Source: Brienomyrus brachyistius
Taxonomy: Eukaryota > Chordata > Actinopteri > Osteoglossiformes > Mormyridae
Assembly: GCF_023856365.1 (NCBI RefSeq)
Contig: NC_064539.1
Location: 27,741,493-27,805,492, forward strand
Length of the DNA stretch: 64,000 bases
Direction: 5' to 3'
Of this stretch, positions 25,601-34,237 are shown one piece after another. Below the pieces are notes generated by a model. It was not told the origin of the DNA. It searched no databases and saw only the letters and a list, made by a program, of their open reading frames with translations. Made by a program: the position numbers and the translations under genes. Numbering within the stretch: the stretch's first letter is position 1; the number at the start of each line of letters is the position of its first letter.

Positions 25601-26889
25601 GCCCGAAACGCGATTCGCGAACCGGCACAAAATTTTTTCGAACATCTGGTTCGTAACCAAATTTGTTTGTGAACAGGACTGTTCGTGGGTCGAGGTACCA
25701 CTGTATTCAAGTTAGTATCACGCAGTGGTAAAGCTTTCTTCAACCCCAAGCCGAGGTTCTCCTAGTGTTGCAAGGTCACAGCACAAATCTGACAGTCTCT
25801 GTACACTGAGATATCAAATATGCATCAGATGCATATCAAAAATTAAACAATTTATGATTACGGATGCACAACATTTTTTAAATATTTAAAATCATTAAAC
25901 AGCCAAACCACTATATGGTCATTTCTTCAACAGGCTACTGTGAACAGGGCTCTTCCCTGACAACTGGAGACAAATTCCCTGAGTGTGTATGTGCGTGGGT
26001 GAACTGATTTGACAAATATTTTTATTCTGATATAAACCTAGCCAGAAGTATATGAATAGTAATTGAATTCAAAGCAGGTACTGAAATAAATATAACAGTC
26101 AGCACTTTCGTGTTGCGCTCAGTGATCAGATGCACCAGTAATATAGAGTTCATGGTTTATAACTGTATAAAAAAAGACACGTGTAGGTAAAGAAACAAAC
26201 CATGGTTACCCTGAGTACGATCAGACAGACTACGTATAACCTGCATTTAGAATGTAAAAAAATATTGAAGATACCAAAAAAATGTAAAGAGTTAAATCTG
26301 TAAAAACATATTTGATAAGCAGTCCGCGTAACTGCCAGATTTTGTAGTCTTTATAATATCGCCACTTAATGTCAATGCCACAAACGTTCTGCAACACATG
26401 TTTTAACTATAAACGAATACATTTATAGTCGAGACACTGGAAGTAAAATAACCGCCTAAAATGCAATAAAAAATAACTAACACTGCATCTGAAGAATTCG
26501 ATTGAGATCTTAAATGGTGCTTCTGTGGTACTATGTGCAAAATTCCGTATCACAGTGGAAATGGAGCCATAACATTAATTTTGATCGATATAGGTGACCA
26601 GCTACCTATAATTATTAAAGGGTTTAAAAATAAAAGTGCAATATCGAGTAACACTGGTGTTTATTACACGATGAGTAGAATGACAGTCCTTTAGTACATT
26701 TTAGTACTGCATTTTAGCAAAGCACATACATTAGCCAAGTGACTGCATCTGCTAATATAGTCGAATATAATGGTAATATCTTGAACTTTACTGCAATGTT
26801 AAAGTAAGCTACAAATCAAGTGTTACGCGTTATTCCCGTGGCCATTACTGTCAGCTAATGAAGAGTTACGAACACCTTTCACTTACCAT
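19540..26889 (-). CDS. tmem167a: TMEM167A (protein kish-A), complete, four coding exons
   Basis: The coding exons are 26889-26887, 24542-24433, 20778-20744 and 19610-19540, all bounded by GT/AG sites. They join in frame to 219 nt: 72 residues plus a TAG stop, the length of human TMEM167A. The product begins [19 protein letters not shown] and ends [16 protein letters not shown] hydrophobic segment at about residues 9-24 and another at 55-70 flank a short loop containing LLDKNKTG and [13 protein letters not shown], the family signature. The family (Drosophila kish and its relatives) is a small Golgi/early secretory membrane protein implicated in constitutive secretion. The gene is divergent from XRCC4, as in mammals, and shares its promoter region. 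The 3' UTR was not delimited; an AATAAA on the minus strand at 18308-18303, about 1.2 kb past the stop, is one candidate poly(A) signal. Orthology rests on my recall of the family sequence. Confidence 0.94.
19611..20743 (-). other. tmem167a: TMEM167A intron 3
   Basis: A 1,133-bp intron with a palindromic MITE at 20370-20540 and no other recognised content. Confidence 0.85.
20370..20540. mobile_element. Palindromic MITE in TMEM167A intron 3
   Basis: GTGGCCTGTACTACGAAGC at the left is mirrored by GCTTCATAGTACAGGCCAC at the right. The arms continue through GGGGTTACTGGCTTATCGGGG with few mismatches for about 65 bp around a short loop. Long near-perfect arms without an open frame indicate a foldback MITE. 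Confidence 0.75.
20744..20778 (-). CDS. tmem167a: TMEM167A exon 3 (35-nt microexon)
   Basis: The exon lies between a TTTTTCAG acceptor and a GTAAGC donor on the minus strand. It completes Gly38, encodes [11 protein letters not shown] and supplies the first base of Gly50. At 35 nt it is easily missed by gene finders, but frame and family motif both fit. Confidence 0.92.
20948..21034. repeat. Direct repeat, copy 1
   Basis: It matches 22683-22768 in the same orientation with about six differences over 87 positions. The shared core includes ATTACAATGGAAGTGTCCTC and CATAACTTTCACATTTCTAA. Confidence 0.85.
22539..22590. repeat. Two-copy 24-bp GC-rich repeat
   Basis: Two copies of a unit containing AGGGGGCGGGGCACCACACC. 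Each includes an Sp1-type GGGGCGGGGC; no promoter role is implied. Confidence 0.75.
22683..22768. repeat. Direct repeat, copy 2
   Basis: Second copy of the unit at 20948-21034, 1,735 bp downstream, with one single-base gap. Similarity stops at both edges. The family is not recognised. Confidence 0.85.
24433..24542 (-). CDS. tmem167a: TMEM167A exon 2
   Basis: This 110-nt exon is preceded on the minus strand by a TTTTCCAG acceptor and followed by GTATGAG. It encodes Ser2 to Thr37 and the first two bases of Gly38. It covers the first hydrophobic segment ([12 protein letters not shown]) and the AYIRSLAP and LLDKNKT motifs. Confidence 0.94.
24543..26886 (-). other. tmem167a: TMEM167A intron 1
   Basis: A 2,344-bp intron immediately after the ATG. 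It contains the Tigger-like element at 24842-25703. Confidence 0.85.
24842..25703. mobile_element. TcMar-Tigger-like non-autonomous element
   Basis: Left end CAGTGGCACCTCAGCTCACG and, from the other strand, right end CAGTGGTACCTCGACCCACG form imperfect inverted termini. The sub-terminal motif ACGAACGTAATTCGTTCGTG is itself palindromic. A TA follows the right end. No intact transposase is visible; the frames inside are open by chance. Confidence 0.65.
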
Positions 26890-26925
26890 TTTCACAATTT
26901 TCTTATAGCCACATCACCCTTCCGT
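26887..26925 (-). CDS. tmem167a: TMEM167A exon 1 (5' UTR plus ATG only)
   Basis: On the minus strand the start codon ATG (26889-26887) is followed directly by the donor GTAAGT (26886-26881). Exon 1 therefore contributes only the initiator methionine, and exon 2 begins with TCT (Ser2). The upstream limit is a guess because the transcription start cannot be read. An ETS-like ACGGAAGG lies at 26925-26918. Confidence 0.85.
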
Positions 26926-27094
26926 TACAAGAAAGGAAATGACGTATGGGATGAGGTTTACGGAGCGGGCGTGATTGGACCATTCGATTTAGTTGCTGAT
27001 TAATTTGATAGGACACGGTCCAATCTCGTAGAGGACATTTGATTGGTTAATTTTTCTCCGACGGTCCGTTTGTCTTATGTACTTGTTGGAACAA
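26926..27094. promoter_or_regulatory. Bidirectional TMEM167A/XRCC4 promoter
   Basis: About 170-230 bp separate the TMEM167A ATG from the inferred XRCC4 exon 1 donor. Three CCAAT boxes are visible: ATTGG at 26974-26978, CCAAT at 27020-27024 and ATTGG at 27042-27046. A CRE half-site TGACGT lies at 26940-26945, and a GC-rich GAGCGGGCG at 26963-26971. ETS-like GGAAG motifs lie on each side (26918-26925 minus strand, 27096-27102 plus strand). No TATA box was seen in this interval. CCAAT and ETS motifs without TATA are typical of divergent housekeeping promoters. Transcription starts are inferred, not observed. Confidence 0.75.
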
Positions 27095-27115
27095 CGCGGA
27101 AGCTGAATAGCTGAG
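27047..27115 (+). other. xrcc4: XRCC4 exon 1, non-coding (inferred)
   Basis: A donor-like GAG|GTAGGT occurs at 27113-27121, just downstream of the CCAAT cluster and opposite TMEM167A. XRCC4 in mammals has a non-coding first exon, and exon 2 here carries its own acceptor upstream of the ATG, so a leader exon is required. The start and the exact donor are inference. Confidence 0.5.
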
Positions 27116-28434
27116 GTAGGTTCCCTGCCCATTTAAACCCCTGGTCTGGTGACTGGTAGCTTTTCGCTTATCCCATGTTCCCACACTCGCTTAAAGTCAA
27201 GTAGCGGTGTTTAACACATCGGCAGTTTGGTAACTATCTATTTTGGCAAGCGTAGTCCTGTCTAAAGTGAGTCAACGTTCATCTCCATCTGTTTATATAG
27301 TTATCGATATTAGTTTAAGTTCAACTAGTTTGCAGAATAAATACATCATTGGCGTTTTATAACAAAAGACAAAAGACTGAACTGTGTATCACTTAAAACC
27401 TAAGCTGGGATAGATTCTGCAGTCGTGCTGTGCGGCTTAAGCGTCTTTGTTCTGCAGTTGCAGTAGTTGTATGACATGACACCCGTGGCCTGTATCCACA
27501 CACAGCTTTGTAATACATAGTAACAGGGTTGCCAACTCTGGTCCGCTGGCTGGAGTGAGATTTTCAACTGGAGACAAGTCTGCAAACACATGCACACTCA
27601 TTTACACGTATGTAACACTCTTATTACCTTGTAAACAGCCTGTTGGGTTTGCAAACTACTCCAGTGCTTTTGATATAACTAATTTTAGGTTTCCAGTGGA
27701 ATAATATAGATTTGTCCTTAATTCTTGTGTGAGACAGTGAAAGCATGAGGATCATACCAGAGGCGTGAGAGTTGGGAACCCTGTCCTAATTCAGCCTGTT
27801 ACAGAGAAGTTACGTTAAATAAACTTAAAGTATATTACTCAGTAGTGAAAAGGTTGTATTTACTGGGTTTACATATGAGCTAATCACTGCACAAACACTA
27901 AGTTAGGGCATGCGAATATTACTACTACATTACTAATATTAATGCGCAATACCTCCACAAGGCTGTGTATTGTATTATTAATATTGAATTCTGGTGAATG
28001 GCCTAATTATTGCATCCTGAAGAATTGACATACTGTCTGTGTATCAGAAGAAATATGAGACATGGTATCTTGAGCAATGCATTTCCAAAAAGACCGTGGC
28101 TGCAAAAGACCATGAATGGTTAGGTTGACATGGACCCTTGCCAAGATTTATGATTATATTCTTTGCTTAACATTAGTTAGTAAAACAATTTTTTCTTTTT
28201 TTTTAAATCTAATTCTTTTGTAATTTAGTGTACACCAGGGGTCCCCTACAGGGAGAGTAAAATGTTTGCCACATGCAGCAGTGCGTTTAGGTAAGACAGC
28301 ATCACCATCAGGCAAAATCCTTAATTTGTCCACTCAGGAAAATAATTGAGGAGTATTGGTTTAGCAAAGGTTAGAATTTTAGCCATTATTCTGTTTTTTT
28401 TTTTCAATTTCGAACAACCTTGACTGTTTCGTTA

Positions 28435-28615
28435 TACGGTAGCATATTGACTCTCCAGTTTCCATTGTGGCCTCACAACTGCAAGGTTGGGGGGTTTGAA
28501 TCTCACTTTGCTGTGTGTGTGGAATTTACGTGCCCCCCTTACGTGCTCCGCCCCCCCCCCCCCCCCCCCCCCCGACTCTGACCAGGATAACTGGGTAGAA
28601 GATGGCTGGCTGCTT
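28435..28615 (+). repeat. Degenerate SINE with C-run
   Basis: GGGTTTGAATCTCACTTTGC resembles the B-box region, and GACCAGGATAACTGGGTAGAAGATGG the 3' body. A C run at about 28551-28573 replaces the middle. Confidence 0.5.
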
Positions 28616-31600
28616 GGTTCTAAATTGAACTGTCTCTCTGTCCCTGGAAACAAAGGATTAGGTGCACCTTAAAACCTTTTAGTGACATTTGTTCTCAGAA
28701 CTGAAGATCATCATCCCAAGCCCATCACCCTCAAGAAATTGTTGGGAGTGCCATAAAAGAGATGAACTGTCCACTGTGCCTGACTCGCTTCCATCCTGGT
28801 TAGCGATGGGAGGAAGCCAGGAGATGTCTTGCCTAATGAGAATGTGGCGTCCTCTGGTAGATGTGAAAAGATAATTCTTTTTTTTTTGGATTACGGCTTA
28901 AATGGCCCTTTTTTTTGCCAATGATCCGTGCCATCATAGCAGCATGAGAGGGAGATGTGTGCCACATGGTTATATGAACAATGAGGAACTGGAAAGCCCT
29001 TCTTTAGATACAGAAGCCTGACAGAGGAGCAGTATGAGTGATGGATGTAGACAAACGGAGTGTCATATGGACAGAAGGAAATCACAGCATTTCTCTAGCC
29101 AAATGTATTCAGCAGAGCGGTTCATCTGCCAAGGAAAATATCAGACGAACTTTACTAGAAGATGGGGCTGCTTGTCTGTGATGTGTTTGGTGTGAAATGA
29201 AAATTATTTGGCATAGGTACTGTTTTCTTAGATAACTAAAATGAATTTGTCTTTGTGAAACAAATCATTCAGAAGTTTAATATACAATTGCATATTTAGC
29301 ACGTAAACATTTATACTGTGATGGAGTTGACTTGGCATAGGAGCAGCCAGGCTGAGTTTCCAATGAATGCTCAGGTACAAATGTAAGCAGTATTGGAGCA
29401 GGAGCTACACGACAACATCTGACAAAGTTAGAACCTAATAAGACTATTCAGGGACCAGAAGGCTAGCTTAAAACATCCAGGGAACATCAAGAGGCATCAG
29501 GCATCAAGAACTTATGGGTCTACAGGCATTTCTGGCAGGTGGAGTCTGATGGTAGGATGCGGTTCTGCTGCTCGTTCCACCACCTGGGAACCACACAAGA
29601 GACCCTTCTGGAGTGACACTTCTCACGTGATGGACATAGGTCTTGATGAGCCTTTTGATGGACACAGGGGTCTATCCGTAGTGATATGATTTCAAATTTA
29701 AATGATCATTAAAACGGTGGCTGATTATCGTGTTCTCCAAAAACACATGAAATACTCGACCAATCAACCAAGTTAGCAACAGTCTTCCAGGTGTGCAGAC
29801 ACAGTATTTAATGTGGGCTTGTTTGGTGTTGGGGTAAACATGGTGGGAGGCAGTGACTGTGCTCTGGAGATTTTTAATGTTAATGCACATTTGATATGGT
29901 TTTTATATGTTATTATTTTAAGGTGTTCAACATAAAACCTGGTGAAATGATTTCAGTTTGTGTATCAATAATTTTTGAGCATTTTCAGCACGCGTTAATA
30001 CTGTGATAATACTGATAACTGATCACTATAATCATAATAAACAATTTTCATACTGTTACATCTCTAGATGACATAAGGCAGTTTAGGTTGGATGAATATC
30101 AGATCTGCTGATATGTTTTTTTTTAATCATCCGGAGCGGTCTTGTAGCACCTTGTTGACCTGCTAGTTGAGAGTTGTACTAGTCTAGGTGTGAGGTAGGA
30201 AGTGCCTGGACTAGACGCTGAGCTCCATACTCAGACAGAAAAGGCCTTACTGATGTTATACAGGTATACATTTTATTGCTTTGCCTTGCCTGTAGGCTAT
30301 ATTGAACTGTGATTATGTAATAAAAGGATTTCTCTACCAGTCATCTGCTAACCAAAGAAACATTCTTTTTTTTTTATGACTTTCTCTGTAAGTGTTTTAA
30401 CTGAGAAGGAACATAAAGGTTTAAGCAATGTAAATGAAAGTGATTCTTTAAATCTAGCGCATCTCAACAGATGGCAGAAGACAGAGAGTTTATTCTCTCT
30501 CGGTGCGGTCTGTCATAGTTTACGAATGCTGAACATGTGTTAATTTTACTCCGTATTATACGTCCATAGAACAGCAGCTAGGTGTATTATTAGAGAAACC
30601 GCTAATTTCAGGGGGCACATTGAGTTAGGGCTTGCCTGCGGTTTATACGAGATGTCCACGTAAAAACTTTACCTTGCCTGCTAACCTCTTATTTATGTGC
30701 CATATTTCTAGCAAAGGGAAGCCTGAGTCGAATGAGAGAGGCCCTAAAATCTCATCAATAATCGCATTATAAATCCCATCATTTTTAGATATCCATCACC
30801 ACAATAGCCTCTCTATTAAAGGCATCTTTTACTCAATGGTCTTTGAGGGAAGTCATGCTTTTAGCCAGTGTAATTCAATGACTATTAGATTTTGTTTCCA
30901 AATTTCCTTTCTCTCTCTGCTCATTTTTTTTAACAGGTTGTTTTTTGTGTATTCAAGTATTATGCAGCCATCTTGGTTTGAATTTGGCTGTATTTTTAAG
31001 AGTTGATGTGCGAAGAAACTTGCCTTATGAGAGTTGAAGTCATTGTATGCGTTTGAAGTTTTCTGTGTGAGCCAGAGCTAGTGATGGGGGGGGGGAACAG
31101 CCTTAAGGCTACCAGCTTATCACTGCTTTGACTTCTTTGTCCCATTATAGAAGGTGACAAGATGTGCCCAGTGAGGCAGGCTCTATACTTATTGGTCCTT
31201 TCCCTGTGGGTCTGCCTCCAGTCAGACTTGCAGAGGGCTGAGGATAATCAATCCATTGATGGCTTTGCTATCGTTAAGGGAGGTACTGCTGATGGGTCCT
31301 AGGTGATAAGGAGCCCACTGTTCCTGGAGTGACAGGCAGCCCCCCCCAAGAGTGATACAAGAGTATGTGCCCCAGGTGGCTGGACTTGAGGCTTGGGGTG
31401 GTGTCTGTGGTTGTGGGGGTGGGTGTGTGTGATCTCAGCTCTGCTAGTGATCCACAGCCAAGCACCCGATGTTGGGCCAGCATCATTGTTCAAAGGCCGG
31501 GGGTTTGTGATGGACAGAGACTGAGGGCTGGTCTTGCTACCTGGATGAAGAACAAGCAAAGGTTATAGGGCCTGTAACGCATTTATCAATACATCCATTA

Positions 31601-32683
31601 GGTGCAGATTAATGGTAAAAGACACCTATCCACTTACTAATGTCATCTAACTTTTTTTTTTTTGCGAAAATGTGTCTTTAAACTCTTCAACACTCTTCTC
31701 AGACATCTGATTTTCTTGCTTACCTGGTCTGTGCATCACCCGGCACGGCGATTATGCGATGCCTTCTATGCTTGAAGTCAGTGCTCTCTGTGTATCTGTT
31801 AATGCAGTCATAAAGACTCTTTGAACTGACTGTTACAGGTGGTGGATGTCTTTCCACAATCCAGCTGGTAGGTCTACGCAGGCGTGAGCTTAAGATTGCC
31901 CTGCGCTGCTCGGGCCTGTGCTGTAGCTGGGAAACAGCTGGGATGCACAGCTGATCTCTCGCGACTCCCTTTGACACGTTAAAGGACAGAGCGGGGCGTT
32001 CTTCCGCCCCTTTTGCTGGCAGCCGATCGCTTGTTTAATGTGGGTGTCCGTCTGTCATTAGTGTGTGTCCTGGGGGGGGGCGGGGAGGGGGGTCTTCATA
32101 CGTCGTGCAGATGTTCAAGTTCCTAATGAATGGCTGCTGTATTTTATGAGGTTAAGGGTTAAATCTCTTTCAGAGCGTGTATGGTTGGTTTTGGCCGCGC
32201 TGACATTGTGCTAGCATGACCTTCATTTGCTGTCTGGGTCCTCTGAAATATGCAGTCGAAAGTAAAAGGAAGTGGCTTTTATTTAATGAATCGAACCGGT
32301 ATAATTCTCCATACTGGCACAGTTGACTCAGTCTTTCACAACATCTTTCTCTACATCTACTGATTATGATGTAGTAGCATGAAACAGTATTTATTTTATA
32401 AAAATGATTTTTTATTAAAATAATAATAGCAGTAAGTTTAGTGGCTTTTGTTTTATGACTTTAGTGGCATAAAACATAATTAATCCCATAAATGTTTTTA
32501 GAACAGTTTTAGGATAATTTAACAAATAGTGATTCAGCACAATTCCAAAAACCATTTTTACATTACCGTTTTATAATTTTGATGAAATTTAGCATGTGAA
32601 TTGTGCAAACCTTCTAGAGCTCAGATGTTTACTGTTTATTTAAAAAACAAACAAAAAAAATCTTTTCAAATAGAATGTCTTTA

Positions 32684-33091
32684 TATGGAAGCCCATTATC
32701 TCCAACGCGATGAAAAAAAATCCAGAAATAATGACTTAACTCGAAATAATGCACTTGAAATAATGACTAGCTATGTCGAAATAACTTGTCAAGTCAAGTA
32801 GGTTTTATTGTCATTTCAACCATACACACAGTATATAGAGAAATGAGATAACGTTCCTCCAGGACCATGGTGCCAGGACTTGTGTCGAAATGAGAAACTT
32901 TCTTGAAATGTTGACGTAGTTTCTCATTGTTTTGATATTCTAAGTCAACATTTCAAGAAAGTTTCTCATTTGGAGAAGTTATTTTAACATAACAAATTTT
33001 TTCGAGATAGTCGTTATTTTGCTACAGTTTCTCATTATCCTGACTTGCGATATCTTATTTTTCATTACATTGGCAGAACTGGGCTTCCATA
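32684..33091. mobile_element. Foldback MITE with inner perfect palindrome
   Basis: TATGGAAGCCCA (32684) is mirrored by TGGGCTTCCATA (ending 33091). Inside, a 28-bp arm at 32888-32915 is exactly complementary to 32944-32971. A fragment with GTAGGTTTTATTGTCATTTC (about 32798-32880), known from another fish repeat, interrupts the left half. No open frame of note. Confidence 0.72.
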
Positions 33092-33341
33092 CCTTTTCTG
33101 TACTGTAGGTAGGAGATTTTTGAAGGTTTGTGTAATTCACACATCAAATTTAATCAAAATCTAGAAAATCAATTGGAAGGTAGATCTAGATGCACTGCCC
33201 GTACTGGCCATCTTTAATCAATGGGTGAATGGATCAATGCAGGTATGTTTTTTTTAATAGAAACCCTTAGCAGTCCAAAAGTCTACCTGAGTAATGAAAA
33301 GTTCTTCACTAAGTGAGATTGCTGCTTGGGTGGTGCAGCCT

Positions 33342-33390
33342 GTCTCCCGTAGTGGTCTCCCGTAGTGGTCTCCCGTAGTGGTCTCCCGTA
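33342..33390. repeat. 13-bp tandem repeat, about 4 copies
   Basis: The unit GTCTCCCGTAGTG is repeated head to tail. Confidence 0.85.
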
Positions 33391-34077
33391 GCTCCCTGCT
33401 GGTTCTCCCGTGTTGGGCCACTGCAAACACACAGAGAGATTTCCTGGTGATATTAAGAGATTGTGAGCTTCCTTTGCAAGCAAAATTCATTACCTGCCTC
33501 ATGCTGTGCAGTTATTCACCCAACAGGAATTCTGAGGACTGGGGCTTGAATCACATCCAATGCACACGCAAGGTATACAGTAATGCACACGAAAGCAGAA
33601 CTTACCGGAATACATAATAATGTGGTATTAATGTAGTATTAATGATTATTGTAGTGTTACTCATTCTGCTTGGATGGAGTGATTACGGTAAGCGCTTGCA
33701 TTTCCTGCACATCTTGCTAAGAGCAGGGGTCTTTTTCTGCCAGATAACTGTTGTGTTGTGTAATCTGCTTTTATGTTTGCTAGCCAGAGCTGAAATGACT
33801 AGATTGTCTTATTCATTGTTCCATTATTTAGAATGCTATTGTTTGCACTAAATGATTTTAAAAGAAAATTTCCATAGTTTTATAGCCGTATAAAATTTAT
33901 ACAATATCTTTGGATCGCTTCGCTTAGTTGTGTCATCATCAGACTCAATTTTGTCTTCGTCATTTGCTGTTCCAATGTAGATAAGCATTCATATTTATTA
34001 TGCTGTATTTGACATGTTATGGTGCAATGTACTGCAAAATTACATTAGATGTCCTGTAACTTTTTAATGTTCCGCAG

Positions 34078-34237
34078 ATCTCGCATCGGCCATCGGGGAT
34101 GAGTACCAGCGTGCGTAAGATCAGCATAGCCTCCGAGCCTGACCAGCCCTTTTTTCTGAGGTTAGACTGGGCGGACGACCTTGGCGCAGGATTTGTGGTC
34201 GTTCTGTGCGATGGCACGTTTGCTTGGAGCGGAGAAG
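34078..34237 (+). CDS. xrcc4: XRCC4 exon 2 (first coding exon)
   Basis: The acceptor TTCCGCAG ends at 34077. A 21-nt leader precedes the ATG at 34099, which fits the family N-terminus (RKIS..SEP). The donor GTGCGT begins at 34238. The exon encodes residues 1-46 and the first base of codon 47. Reading past the donor gives an unrelated tail, so the open frame to 34329 is not the true product. Confidence 0.9.

Larger units (their letters stand above)
27116..34077 (+). other. xrcc4: XRCC4 intron 1 (inferred)
   Basis: About 7 kb between the inferred leader exon and exon 2. It contains a degenerate SINE (28435-28615), a foldback MITE (32684-33091) and a 13-bp tandem repeat (33342-33390). 28616-32683 holds no recognised gene or mobile element. 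Confidence 0.6.
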
